Positions 12,309 through 23,171 of a DNA stretch of 64,000 bases are shown here, in pieces. This DNA is from Gigaspora rosea. Its lineage: Eukaryota > Glomeromycota > Glomeromycetes > Diversisporales > Gigasporaceae. The stretch's first letter is position 1. Every line of letters begins with the position of its first letter. The notes under the pieces were generated by a model, which was not told the DNA's origin, did not search any database, and saw only the letters and a program-made list of their open reading frames with translations. The position numbers were made by a program, and so were the translations under genes. The DNA is taken from NCBI GenBank assembly GCA_003550325.1, contig QKWP01001202.1, positions 88,839-152,838 on the forward strand, read 5' to 3'.

Positions 12309-12600
12309 AGAACCCCGGACATCTAGTATAGAGGCCATACTAGTTTTTTTTAGCAAAAACCCCTGAAATTTGAAAAGCAAAAAACAGTTTTTGCCAATTA
12401 TCTTGGCATTCAGTGGACCAATTTTAACAAACATTTTTTTAAAATGAAGCTTTTAAAATGAAGCTCTCAGTGAGATGCATTTAACAAAAAAAGTTTATTT
12501 AATTTTGATTACTAAACAAATTTATTTTGTCATTTTTAGCAAATTGGGCCAAAATTGGCCAAAATCCAGTTATGACCTATATGAGAGATGTCCAGGTCCT
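12309..12600. mobile_element. MITE with AGRACC termini (copy B)
   Basis: Direct-orientation relative of the MITE at 11703, sharing most of its 290 bases, including CTAGTATAGAGG near the left end and TTATGACCTATATGA near the right. The ends are AGAACCCCGGACATC and (reverse complement) AGGACCTGGACATC. Flanks AGTAGGAC (12301-12308) and AGTAGAAC (12601-12608) match at 7 of 8 positions, an aged 8-bp target duplication. The open frame 12192-12434 crosses its end and is not a gene. Confidence 0.75.
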
Positions 12601-13660
12601 AGTAGAACATATAGGATATTTTAGTAGATTTAGGTTGTAAATAAAATAGTCTAAGTTTTGGTACTTTTAATATATAAAATAGCAATCAAATTAAATTTTC
12701 TTTTAAGAGCTATTATTAATAAATAAAAAGACCAAGACATGACCTTAATTTAACTTTAAAAAAAATAGCCAAACAAGGTAATATTAATATTATATATATA
12801 AGAAATACTAATAAAAGGTCATTCTACTATACCATTTAGGAGTAATAATTAATCAATAATGTTATTTAGTTGCAAGTCTTTATTATATATTTTTAATTAA
12901 TTATGAAGAATTATAAGTTATATTGCTATCTTATCTCTTAAATTATTTAACTAAGGGCTCCAAGATTTAGTTCATTCATTAAAAGTTCAGGTTCAGATTC
13001 AATAAACTTGAACCTGAATCTAAGCTTAAAAAATTTATAAATCTGAACCTGAACTTGAACTTAAAATTTATAAATATGAACAGAACCTAAACTTATAAAA
13101 AGTTCAGTTCAGGTTTAGTTCAGGATCATAAACATGTTCAAGGTTCATAATATATGCAAATGTTTACTTAAAGCACTAAATTATAATCAATTAGTAAAAT
13201 TTAAATAAGGCCATGCAAATAAAATTTATTGGTTCTCATAACATCTCAAGACCCAAGAGCACACGGCACCCGAATATTATTGTTATAATCTAAAAAAATG
13301 TTATATAAATTTTTTAAATAGGATTTTACACCACGGTGCACTCCTCAATTGCGCAATCGACGTAATCAATAACTGATAAGCCATTATACATAGTGATGCG
13401 CCACGTATAGTACTATTCGTACTGTACGTACTGTACACTAAAATTTTTGCAGTATGTACTATACATAAAGTATATACGTATACGAAATGGTCGGGTACAT
13501 GATTTACGATTAATTTATTATACGCATAATATAATGATTATGTCATATTACAATACTATTTCACATCAACTACTCGATCGCAATCACCTAAAAACTATAT
13601 AATATTAATAAAGATAAAAACAGGGCCTCACCTTTAATATTTAAAAAAAATTAATATAAT
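12601..13660. other. Intergenic with a forward/reverse word cluster
   Basis: AT-rich, no gene. Between 12984 and 13150 the words TTCAGGTTCAG and its reverse form GAACCTGAA alternate about ten times. At 13400-13440 a short GTACGTACTGTAC cluster occurs. Bases 13165-13200 carry a fragment of the ~300-bp palindromic repeat (GCACTAAATTATAATCAATT). Confidence 0.4.
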
Positions 13661-13675
13661 CTTACCTTAAAATAA

Positions 13676-13790
13676 CCTTAACCCTAACCAAAACTAACAG
13701 TAAAGACAATAAAATCCAAGATACCCTAACCCTAACTAACAACCAACATAATGAAATTCAAAAACACCCTAACTCTAACTAACTGCAGAA
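13676..13790. repeat. Interstitial telomere-like CCCTAAC repeats
   Basis: AACCCTAACC-type words occur at about 13678, 13722 and 13765, separated by A-rich DNA. They are too degenerate and too internal to be a chromosome end. Confidence 0.55.
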
Positions 13791-13849
13791 CAAGATAACA
13801 ATACTGATTATGCCGTCCACCGACGATAATGGCAGCATCAACAACGTAA

Positions 13850-14025
13850 ATGTTCCACTACTCCAATAAGATAACGCTGACGCCAACGACAAAAGCTGAA
13901 GGTAATTCACTACTTCAATAACGACATTACCAATGACGAAAATAATTCACCACTCCAATAACAATGACACCTAAGACGAAAGTAATTCACCACTCTAATA
14001 AAGATGACACCAATGATAGAAACAT
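13850..14025. repeat. ~50-bp degenerate tandem repeat, about four copies
   Basis: A unit with the core AATTCACCACTCCAATAA followed by GATGACACCAATGACGAAA repeats about four times with 10-20% divergence. The open frames nearby (14372-14584 minus, 14387-14587 plus) overlap each other on opposite strands and have no domain; neither is called. Confidence 0.6.
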
Positions 14026-14707
14026 CGCGTGATGGCACCATAAAAGCAATAAACAACCCAAAAGAGAGAAAACGTTAGTAAAAGAAGAAAAAAAGGGAAA
14101 CAAAATCAAAACAAAGAAAAGAAGAAAACATACAAACCTAACATATCCAAAGAACAACAAGAAAAACCCTGAAAAAGCTTATTCAACACCTAGAAAACAA
14201 TGTAAGCTAAATGCGTTATAAGCCAAAGCAACAAGCTAAAAAAACCAAACTTCCCTAAATACTCCAAGAACCAAAATGAAAAGCTCAAAGAAGCCTTGGA
14301 ATTCTGAAAAAAAAAGAGTTAGTAAACATGTTTAAAATCAAAGTGACAATATTCTTCTAAGACCGGAATGTCTACAAACCCTGCCCATGAATGAAGAAAA
14401 AGCTCAAAGCGATCTCACTGATTCTTCTAATTACATGACAAAATCCAACCGGCAGGACACTGCGGCACCAAAAGCGAGGAATTCTTATTCCAACTATATC
14501 GATAATGATACAAATGACGCAACTCACCAGTGCTTTTTGTACAATGACACCGACAATAATGACATCGACACCAAATCTAAGCAATGACTCCAGTAAGTGG
14601 CGACTCTAGTAAACGACGATGACAATCTGAAATTGTTACTAAAAAAAAAAATTAGTAACAGGTTGAAATAAAAAGGCAAGTAAAAAAGAAAAAATCAACT
14701 GGTTTAA

Positions 14708-15227
14708 GAGTAGGGGGTATAGATCATTTATCATATGATTTTTGTAGTACAATGAGATTTATATAGAAATTGAAAATGTGCTACTAATAAAACTTTTATA
14801 GTTGCAACACTGTTGCAACCAAATTTGTCTTAAATTTTATAATATAGAATAAAACGCACGTTTTATAATAGTAAAATTTTAATATAGTATATATTTAAAA
14901 AAATTATACTTCGATATATCATAAAGTTTCCCCCAGTTGGCTCAAATTTTCCCAAGTTACACAAAATCATTAATTTTGATTGGTCGATATCATATGATCA
15001 TCATATAATTTTGTAAACAACTTTCAATACCTAAAGTTTAAATCTTTATAACTTGATGAATATTCAACCAATTTTAATAATTTTACTATTTTTAAAATCA
15101 CAAAAACCTGTTCTATAATTTTATTTAATAGTTTAAATGATTTGCTTAAAAAAATTTTTACTAAACTTTAAAAAGAAAAATCGATACCACAAAAATCATA
15201 TAATAAATGATCTACATACCCCTACTC
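14708..15227. mobile_element. TIR element flanked by TTAA, piggyBac-like MITE candidate
   Basis: The left end GAGTAGGGGGTATAGATCAT matches, as reverse complement, the right end at 15170-15227 (GAGTAGGGGTATGTAGATCA). Similarity runs for about 50 bases through ATATGATTTTTGTRGTA. Both ends abut TTAA (14704-14707 and 15228-15231). TTAA is its own reverse complement, so a duplicated TTAA target cannot be told apart from part of the inverted repeat. The 520-bp interior has no coding capacity. Confidence 0.55.
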
Positions 15228-15379
15228 TTAATTAGTTGATCACTATTTATACCCTGGGTGTATAAAATTTCATATTACAGTATTATATTCTAATATAAAA
15301 TAACATTTGACTTTTTTAAAAAAATTGACCCAGCCGGGTTACGAGAACCAATTTTATTTATTTGCGCGGCCTAATATAG

Positions 15380-15640
15380 TATTTAGTACAATTTTATTAA
15401 TAAAATCATTAAAAATATTATTTTACTTGAAATTTTACTAATTAATCATAACTTTTTGCATTAAATAAACTTGTTAAGCTCTAAAAAATATATTAAATTG
15501 GTATATTTTATTTTACTTTTTTTTAAATTTAAAGAAAGAATACTTAATTTTGAAAATTTTTATCACAAAGTTAAAATTAAGTATCTTTGCCTCAAATTTT
15601 AAGGATAATAAAATAAAATATACTAAAATAATATATTTTT
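15380..15640. repeat. Copy of the ~300-bp palindromic repeat unit
   Basis: Centre TTTTATTAATAAAATCAT near 15400, with arms containing TTTTACTAATTAATCATAAC and AAATAAACTTGTTAAGC. The same arms recur at 16.9-18.6 kb and 43.2-44.65 kb. Confidence 0.55.
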
Positions 15641-15889
15641 GGTGCTAATTTTTTTTATATTTTACAACTATGCTCTACTTTATTGGTAGCTTAAATAAAA
15701 AATTTATATGAACACAAAGCTAACTATAATATAGACTAATACTCGGCTTACTCCACTAGTGCCCAGATACAGTTGTTGCACTAATTTGATAGTCCCAAAG
15801 CTATATACAACCTTCCTTATATATTTCTTCAAGTATATGTTCAGGTTCTCAGCTATCTTCAAACAAAATAAAAACAAATAAAAAAAAGG

Positions 15890-16245
15890 CCTACTTTTGT
15901 ATCCACCAACTTGCTATATGTAAACTTTTTAATATTGAATCCTTGACTATTTTATTCACAGATTCTATTTGCTCTTGTTTTTTTTACTTTTTTTGCTCCA
16001 TATCTCTTTTTTTAAACTCTGTGGGTTTAGGATTAAGTAATCTCTTACTCCAAACTCTATTATCAGCACATTTTCTTTTTGCAGATTGCTCAACACCAAC
16101 TTTTTTTCCCAACTAATAACTTCATTACATTTTCTTTTTCAAATAACTTGGTAAAAGCTTTCTTGCACCACATACAGAACTGCATCCATGTAGTTTCTCA
16201 AATTCTTTCTAAAAAGTCCCTTTCTATGCAATAGATTGAGCTTCT
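15890..16245 (-). pseudogene. Decayed coding fragment with a CxxC motif
   Basis: Read on the minus strand, about 16215-16110 encodes a stretch with CMWCKKAFTKLFEKEN, then, after a frameshift, a lysine/arginine-rich stretch with WSKRLLNPKPTEFKKRDMEQ, then SLHIASWWIQK. The composition and the change of frame look like a broken gene, possibly from a mobile element. I do not recognise the family. Stops and frame changes rule out a functional product. Confidence 0.3.
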
Positions 16246-16849
16246 TCTTTTTTATAAAACCACTTAAAAAAATCTCTCTCTATATTGAATTTTTTTTTTA
16301 TATTACTTAGCAAAATTTTACCTAAATTCCAGGTACTTAGTAACAATTTTGCTTCATCTGTTAGCACTGTCCATGTAGCACTTAATGCTATATTTTCTGT
16401 CTCTTGTCAAATCTTCTCTATAAAGCTTATCGCACTATATAACTCATAGTTTCTTTGGTCTCCTTCTTATATATAATGTAGTTTGGTAACTTATACACCA
16501 AGACTTATAAGCATACAACTCTTTTAAAGTTGGGATTGATTTGCAAATTAGTTTGAAACTGCTCTTGATTTCTCTATATTTAACTTCTCCCAACTTTTTT
16601 AACCTTGTCTATCTATAGAGCCAGTTTAGATTATTAGCATTGAGACCACTTCCTACTGCTTGATTCCTACTTAAAAGAAGACATCTTTCCTCACAGAACC
16701 TTCTTTTTAATCGTATTATGAATCTATGCAGACAATTGTTAATAAGTTTATTATTCTACCAAAAAGATGCATTTCAATTAGTAGTATTAGCAGGTATCTA
16801 CTTTTAATCTTCTTCAAGCTATGCTGCTTCTTTTGCTAATTTGTAGTAC

Positions 16850-17235
16850 TAAACAAGTTTACTTATAGTAAAAGTTATAATCAATTAGAAAAATTTAGAA
16901 ATTATAGAAATTTGTATAATTTTATTAATAAAATTATACAAATTTCTATTATTATCTAAATTTTACTAATTGATTATAACTTTTTATTTTAAGTAAATTT
17001 GTTTAGCATCAAAAAATACATTATTTTAGTATATTTTATTTTATTATTCTTAAAATTTGAGGCAAAGTTGTTTAATTTTAAATTTTTGATAAAAATTTCC
17101 ATAATTAAGCACCTTTTTTCAAATTTTAAAAAAAGTAAAATTATATATGCCAATTTAATATAGTTTTAGTACTAAACAAGTTTACTAGCACAAAAAGACA
17201 TAATCAATTAGTAAAATTTTATGTAAAATAATATA
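16850..17235. repeat. Palindromic repeat unit, centre ~16925
   Basis: Arms of about 150 bases mirror each other around ATTTTATTAATAAAATTATA. They contain ACTAATTGATTATAACTTTTT and the reverse counterpart. The run continues into the next unit, which is interrupted by the MITE at 17244. Confidence 0.7.
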
Positions 17236-17243
17236 TTTATTAA

Positions 17244-17863
17244 CAGTAGGACTAAATCACACCACTGGTGTTCAACATCAGTATGCGGTGTAATGTGAAG
17301 ATCAATATCAAAAAAATAAACAAAAAAAAATAAACAAAAGTTAAAGTTGATAAATGTTGAGTTAGAGTTAATAGTTAGGATTAGGGTGAGGCATAGTATA
17401 TAGGGGTGAGTCAGTAGAAAAGGGACAAATCATTTTTAGCAAAATCTTTTTAATTTTTAAACTAAAATATCTTGACAACTATTTAATCAAATTTGCTAAA
17501 AAATTTTTTATTTTGATCTTGAAATAATATAGAATTAAAAAATAAAAAAAATTATTAAATTTATTAAGATAGTTGTTAAAATATTTAAACTCAAAGTCAA
17601 GAAAACTTTTACTTAGAAAAAATTTGTCCCTTTTCTACTGATTCACCCTCATATAGTAAAATTTTGCAAGGGGGTTTTTTTTTTAAAAAAAAAAGGTGTT
17701 TTCATAGATAAAATTTTGAGTTAGAAGGTATTTTTTAAAAAAAATAACAAAACAACATAAATTTTATGTTACACCTGATCTTTACGTTATACTGCATTTA
17801 AAAAATTTGATTGATGAAAATCATTGTGGTGTTGAGCACTAGTGGTGTGATTTAGTAAAACCG
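17244..17863. mobile_element. hAT-type MITE (copy 1) with perfect 8-bp target duplication, carrying a nested MITE
   Basis: The left end CAGTAGGACTAAATCACACC and the right end, reverse complemented, CGGTTTTACTAAATCACACC form the inverted repeat; similarity continues through the next ~20 bases. Flanks TTTATTAA (17236-17243 and 17864-17871) are identical. 8-bp duplications and CAGT-type ends fit the hAT superfamily. The 620-bp length includes a 248-bp nested insertion plus its 5-bp duplication. The homologous copy at 43914 lacks it. No coding capacity. Confidence 0.82.
17403..17650. mobile_element. Nested MITE, 248 bp, with empty-site proof
   Basis: Inverted ends: GGGGTGAGTCAGTAGAAAAG on the left and, reverse complemented, GAGGGTGAATCAGTAGAAAA on the right, both leading into GGGACAAAT. 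Flanks ATATA (17398-17402, 17651-17655). The related MITE at 43914-44261 has the uninterrupted sequence GCATAGTATATAGTAAAATT at this point (about 44060-44079), so the pre-insertion site is directly visible. Confidence 0.85.
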
Positions 17864-17871
17864 TTTATTAA

Positions 17872-18343
17872 TAAAATTATACAATTTTTATGATTCTCTA
17901 AATTTAACTAATTTATTTTAACTTTTTGTTTTAAATAAACTTATTTTAGCACTAAAAATTATATTATTTCAGTATGTTTTGTTTTATTTTTTTTTTAAAA
18001 TTTGAGACAATGATACTTAATTTCAAATTTTAATAAAATATACTGATTTGATATTTTTTGGTACTAAACAAGTTTATTTAGTACAAGAAGCTATAATCAA
18101 TTAGTAAAATTTTATATAAAATAATATTTTTAATAATTTTATTAATAAAGTTATACAAATTTCTATAATTCACTAAAATTTACTAAGAATTCTAACTTTT
18201 TTGCTTTAAGTAAACTTTATGTTTATTTTATTCTTCTTAAAATTTGAAGCAATGATGCCTAATATTGAATTTTTGATAAAAATTTTCAAAATTAAGTATC
18301 CTTTCTTCAAATTTTTTAAAAAGTAATATAAAATATGCTAATT
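17872..18343. repeat. Palindromic repeat units, second centre ~18150
   Basis: Continuation of the palindromic repeat beyond the hAT MITE. Right arm of one unit (TTTATTAATAAAATTATACA onward) and a second unit centred on TTTTATTAATAAAGTTATAC. Arms carry the CTAATTTATTTTAACTTTTT and AAATAAACTTATTTTAGCAC words. Confidence 0.65.
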
Positions 18344-18518
18344 AGGACCCTAAAATATATATAGATAGGTCAGGTTAATATAGAGTTACTAAAAAAAAGA
18401 TTTGCAGAAAAAACTTCAAAAATAAACAAAAAATTACTATAAATAGAAAAAATCTGTATAAAAAACTCAAAAATAAGCAAACTCATACCTGATCTATCTA
18501 TGTATATTTTGGGGTCCT
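18344..18518. mobile_element. Short MITE with AGGACC termini and a perfect 8-bp duplication
   Basis: Ends AGGACCCTAAAATATATATA and (reverse complement) AGGACCCCAAAATATACATA, with similarity continuing to GATAGRTCAGGT. Flanks TGCTAATT (18336-18343 and 18519-18526) are identical. Same terminal hexamer and duplication length as the elements at 11703 and 12309, but an unrelated interior. Inserted in an arm of the palindromic repeat. Confidence 0.8.
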
Positions 18519-19176
18519 TGCTAATTTAATATATTTTTTGATGCTAAACAAGTTTCTTTAATGCAAAAAGTTATAATCAATTAGTAAAATTTCAAGTCCC
18601 CTTATAATAAAATTGTCATCTTATCACGTGTGTCCATTACATCTTTACCAATCATTCTGTTCATGTGAATCGGAGCATCACGATTGCCTGGTACATTTTT
18701 ACCAATCATTTTGCATGCGAAAAATGATGGCATAAATGGTCACGATTGCATGTCGAAATTCGCAATTATTATACCAAATAAACGTTAGACCTTATATCTA
18801 TATTATTTAATTTTTATATAATTAAATATATGTATATTATTTAATTTGAGTTCGTGTGCTTAATGTTTTTGATCGGTCGTAACTAGAAAACATGATCAGG
18901 GCGTGGAGAAAACAATTTGACAATTGTTTTACATATTGATGTGTTAAAAATGATAATCAATTTTTTTTAAATCTGTAATTATTGCGACATTTAATCATTT
19001 GCATGTTAATGCATAATGTCATAATAGATTCGTAATTTGTCTATTACTGTGAATTAATTAATAATCAGTTATTTTAATTATTTTTTAAAAATCGACTTTT
19101 GTTCTTTATGTACACTTTGTATCTTTTTTAGATTTAGCGCATTTTGTATCTTTGAAATTAGATTAACTGAGATACG

Positions 19177-19750
19177 GATAACGAACGAACGAAAGTAGAA
19201 GCATGATAGTTCGGAACTAGCAAGATAGTTAGTAGCACGGTAGTATTTTTATTTTTATTTTTTTATTTTCTTTTTTTTTAATACAATACTAACTTTTCGC
19301 GCGATAACGAAAATAGCAAGCATGTTAGTTTGGGACATAGCAAAATAGTAGCATGGTAGTATTTTTTTTATATACAATATTAACGTTTCTTTTTTTCTTT
19401 GAACAAAATGTAACACAATAACGAATGTAGCATGATAATAGAAGCATGATAGTTTGGGGCGTTAGTAATATGGTAATATTTTATTTTATATTTTTTATAT
19501 ATATATACACACACAGTACTAACGATTCTTTTTTCTTTAGAGCAGAACATAGCGCGATAACAAACATACAATAATAAATGTATGATAGTTCGGGATGTAG
19601 CAAGATAGTTAGTAGCACATTAGTTTTTTTTTATATGTTTAGTACTAACAGTTTTTTCTTTAGAATAAAATGTGGCGCAAACATAGCATGATGGTAGAAG
19701 CATGATAATTCAGGACGTTAGTAGCATGATAATATATATATTATATATAT
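19177..19750. repeat. ~115-bp satellite array, left part
   Basis: Four to five degenerate units with the order: AGTACTAACG, T-rich run ending CTTTAGA, CATAGCGCGATAACGAAC, AGAAGCATGATAGTTCGGGA, AGCAAGATAGTTAGTAGCAC, AGTA, T-rich run. The array resumes at 22672 on the far side of the transposon at 19751-22671. The open frame 19380-19571 is part of this repeat and not a gene. Confidence 0.75.
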
Positions 19751-19850
19751 TGTGATGGCTGATGCTGATTTTGGCTGAAGCTGAATGTGACATGAGATTT
19801 CGGGCCAGAAATTTGTAGATCGCATCACGTGTCGATCATGCCATTCATAC
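19751..19850 (+). repeat. Left terminal inverted repeat of element 1
   Basis: About 100 bp matching 22572-22671 in reverse with about 10% differences. After TGTGAT it holds two direct 16-bp repeats, GGCTGATGCTGATTTT (19757) and GGCTGAAGCTGAATGT (19773), a likely doubled transposase-binding site. Confidence 0.8.
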
Positions 19851-20454
19851 GTTCAGGCTGGAAACTGCTACCAGCAATCAATTTCAGGTATAACGTAGCA
19901 AACGTAGAATGATCAAAACAAACGTTCACTTTGGTCAAAAATCGCTTATAAGACCTTCCGCATATGAGTAAAACATTTCTCTTGCAAAATTTTGATACCG
20001 TATATATAGCACCTTCTAACCTAGCCTAATAACTGCCTAATAGCAATACCCTAACTCTAATTAAACAAAACAAAATTACTTCAAAATGGGTTTTTTGGGT
20101 GGCGATTTTGGTCGTGATTCCAAGTAAAAATGCCGATTTTGAAGCCAAGGCTAAATAGTAATTCCCAACTAACGTAATTTAAGAAAAGTTGGTCTGTGGA
20201 AACTGTGAAAATTTCATGAACATGTAATGCAAACAAAGATCAAGTGAACATAGCACAATTAGGAAAATTAAAAACAAACAAAACAAACGATCTACATATT
20301 GTAAGCACTATACTTTTTCAGTGCACCAAAAAAACGCGTTTCAGGAGAATTGATTTATTGCAATAAAGCTTATATAAAAAACACCAAAATATTATCTTCC
20401 AGACCCTAACCCAAGTCTTAATGCTGACCCTAACCTAACTCTAATACCTTCAAT

Positions 20455-20915
20455 TTCTTCGAATTTTTTTTGTTTTCGAATTTCCTTTTTCGATTCTCTT
20501 CTTTCTCAACTTCTTTTTCTTTTGAATTTTTTTTTGATTCTTCTTTTAGTCTTCTTTTGCTTCATTCTCCTTTTTTCTTTAAACTCCCTTTTTTTCAACA
20601 ATCGTTTCTTTCTTCTCTTCGATTACCTTCCTTTTCTTCTATGACAATCATTCTTTTTCTCCATTTTTTTTATTTTTATTTTTCAGTTTTTTTTTTATTT
20701 TCGATTATCTTCTTTCTTCCCTTCGATCATCTTTCTTTTCTTTTCTTCCCTTCGATTGTCTTCCTTTTCTTTTCTTCCCTTAGATTATCTTTTTTTTTCT
20801 CTTTTCGATTTTTTTTTTCTCTTTTCGATTTTTTTCTCTTTTCGATTTTTTTTTCTCTTTTCGATTTTTTTTTTAATTTTTTATTTTTATTTTTTTGTTT
20901 TTTGTTTTTTCTTCT
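20455..20915. repeat. Pyrimidine-rich simple repeat (TTTTCGATTTTTTTTCTC)
   Basis: Nearly 460 bases of T and C with recurring CTTTTCGATTTTTTTT units. The 201-aa Phe/Ser-rich plus-strand frame here (20470-21075) is an artefact of composition. The region lies downstream of the transposase coding part (minus strand) within element 1. Confidence 0.75.
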
Positions 20916-20975
20916 TTATTTAGATAACTTTGATTCGATTAACAGGAATTCGAATCTCCTTGCCATCTATTTCTA

Positions 20976-21290
20976 CTATCGCTGTGCGATCATTGATGTC
21001 AATGCCTTGAACATGCCTTGTTGTAAAAATATTGGCTGTAGCTTTCGCTTTCGAGTTTGTTGGTTCGCATCATGATCTGGTACAATAGCAACCACGGTCC
21101 CAGCTTCAATCGTATTGTTTGGCGATTTTTTTTTATGAACACTATTTTTTTTACACATCTTATTACGAGTTTTCTCTAATGATGCATTAACAGATTCGTG
21201 AACTTGCAATATATGTGAAATATGTTGATCAACAATCTCAGCCGTGACTTCAACATCATCACAAACATCCTCCTCAGGAATATTCTGCAA
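20976..21290 (-). pseudogene. C-terminal part of the element 1 transposase, decayed
   Basis: A 104-residue open frame on the minus strand. It aligns by eye with the corresponding part of element 2 (34640-35157): both have an N-terminal NI-EEDV motif, then NNTIEAG followed by a PDHD motif, then a lysine-rich segment and a GxFK(S/A)LTS motif. Retroviral-type integrases usually end in a small basic beta-barrel, and this segment occupies that place. It is separated from the catalytic core by stops, so it is a broken piece and not an independent gene. Confidence 0.6.
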
Positions 21291-21304
21291 TTCGACCGGG
21301 TATC

Positions 21305-22245
21305 ATAAACACAGTGCATTTTCTAACCAAACATTACCTCGTGCGGTGTACGACCATGTGCTTCGTGTGTAGAAGAGTTATACGATACAACAAAGGCATC
21401 AACAACATTAATTCAGTCCTTTCATTGTAATTGACTATTCTTATCCCATAGCATTTTGGTAAAACTACGACCAACGGTCTGGTTAAGACGTTCAACCTGG
21501 CCTTGAGATTGCGGGTGACAGGGCGACCATGCCTAATAGTAGTACAAAGAGTCCCAATATTTGGGTAAGAATTTGAGCGACAAATTCCTTGCTGTTATCA
21601 CTTTGAAGAATAGTAGGGAGGCCCAGAATCTTAAAAACGTTCTCTACGAGATGAGTTGCAACAGTAATTGCCTCTTTGTTTTTTAGAGGAACAGCTACAA
21701 GGAATTTTGAAAACACGCAGATAATGTAAGTAACTATGTAAAACCATCATTCATCTCCACAAAATCACGAAAGTTCACAAGGTCAATCTGAACATGTTTC
21801 CACGGTGCTATAGATACTACCGGTATCATATTGGTCTTTTTCTTAAGGTAAGTGCTCACCGCGCAAGAAGCACATTTGTTAACTTACGCCTGGACTTCTT
21901 CTTGCGTAATTCCGGTATAGTGTTCGGAATTTGCAGTGAACGTTTTGTGATAGTTACAGTGATTTGATTCATCATGAAAACGCTGTAATATCCGAGTGCA
22001 TAGTTCTTGGTCATACTTAGGGACCACACGGCGTCTTTCATCTGTAACGCCATTCTTTACAACAGCAGGAGTGTATAAAACTTTATTTTCGTCCAACACA
22101 AATTTGTTGCAGCGACGAATAAAATTTGGTTTGCCAGACTTTTTCAGAACATCTTCGGGTATCGTTTTTGAGTGAAGATATTCTGCAATTGCTTGGTATT
22201 CAGCTTCGGTTTCGGGGATTTTTGGAATTGCCAGTATAGGTAAGT
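21305..22245 (-). pseudogene. Integrase-type transposase core of element 1, frameshifted
   Basis: Minus strand. From the N terminus: a segment with PKIPETEAEYQAIAEYL, a segment with VVPKYDQEL, then an HHCC zinc-binding module (His in RFHDESNH, Cys in VNKCASC). The catalytic core follows: first Asp in VQIDLVNF, second Asp in QSDNSKEFV, and the Glu in GQVERLNQTVG. The canonical D,D(35)E set is therefore present, but in three different frames. A TAA interrupts between the His and Cys halves of the zinc finger, a TAG follows NDGFT, and frameshifts occur before FSKFLVAVPLKNKE and before QSQGQVERLNQ. The product would be non-functional. Same family as the 33370-34310 copy. Confidence 0.8.
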
Positions 22246-22571
22246 AAAGGTTCTTTTTTTTAAAAAAAAAAAAAAGAGTTAAAAAAAAACTGTTTATAAG
22301 CAGCTGAAAAGGAGAAAGCTGCACAAAAAAGAAACTTCTCTACTTGAAAGATTTGGGTGAGCAAATTGTATAAAAAAAGCTTGTCTTATTGTTTGCGAAT
22401 AAACAAAACAGTGTGTTGAGTGGGTAGTGGGCAAAAGAAAAAAATCTGTGTGTTGGGTGGGTGGTGGGCAAATGAAAAAATTGTGAGAAATTTATGCACA
22501 ATGTGTATAACAAAAAACAATACGTAACCATATGTATGGCATGATTGTTGCCTGCAATTTCCAGCCCAAAT

Positions 22572-22671
22572 TCTGTGTATGGCATGATCGACACGTGACG
22601 TGATCTGCAATTTCTGGCCTGAAATCTCACGTGACATTCAGCTTCAGCCGAAATCAGCATCAGCCGTCACA
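22572..22671 (-). repeat. Right terminal inverted repeat of element 1
   Basis: Reverse complement of 19751-19850 with scattered mismatches. It ends ...CAGCATCAGCCGTCACA at 22671. Confidence 0.8.
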
Positions 22672-23131
22672 TATATTTATACAGTACTAACATTTTCTTT
22701 TTTTCAGAACATAGTGTGATAACGAATGTACAATAGTAGAAGTATAATAGTTCAGGACGTAGCAAGATAGTTAGTAACACAGTAGCATTTTTTTTATTAC
22801 AGTACTAACATCGTGCGATAACTAACATAGTATGATGATGCTTCAGGTCATAACAAGATAGTTAGTAGCAAAGTAGTATTTTTTTTTGTCGTGCGATAAC
22901 TAACATAGTATGATGATACTTCAGGACATAACAAGATAGTTAGTAGCACAGTAGTATTTTTTTTTGTTTTTTTTTTATACAGTACTAATGCATGATAGTT
23001 CGGGACATTAGTAATATGGTAATATATTTTTTTTGTTAATGTACAGTACTAACATTTCTTTTTTTTCCTTTAGAACAAACGAACATAGCATGATAATGAA
23101 CGTATGATAGTAGAGGCATGATAGTTCGGGA
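22672..23131. repeat. ~115-bp satellite array, right part
   Basis: Continuation of the array from 19177-19750, with three to four further units carrying the same ACAGTACTAAC, CGATAACKAACATAG and GATAGTTAGTAGCA words. Confidence 0.75.
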
Positions 23132-23171
23132 CCAGTGTTGGGTGATATAGTGGTTAACCAAAAATTTGCTG

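Larger units (their letters stand above)
19751..22671 (-). mobile_element. Ginger-like DNA transposon with integrase-type transposase (element 1)
   Basis: A 2.9-kb element bounded by inverted repeats of roughly 100 bp. The left end is TGTGATGGCTGATGCTGATT; the right end reverse complemented is TGTGACGGCTGATGCTGATT. The flanks TATAT (19746-19750, 22672-22676) are a 5-bp duplication, though the flank is AT-rich, so length is uncertain. The minus strand encodes a decayed integrase (21305-22245) and a downstream coding part (20976-21290). Pyrimidine-rich simple sequence fills 20455-20915. TGTNR ends, inverted repeats and a retroviral-type integrase define Ginger DNA transposons. It sits inside the ~115-bp satellite. 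Confidence 0.8.

Noticed and set aside
14387..14587. Open frames on both strands at the same place (70 and 66 aa)
   Set aside because: They lie in or next to a degenerate GACA/CAATGA repeat region, have no domain, and cannot both be genes.
20470..21075. 201-residue Phe/Ser-rich open frame on the plus strand
   Set aside because: It is translation of the T/C-rich simple repeat in element 1 and has no domain; the real coding strand here is minus.
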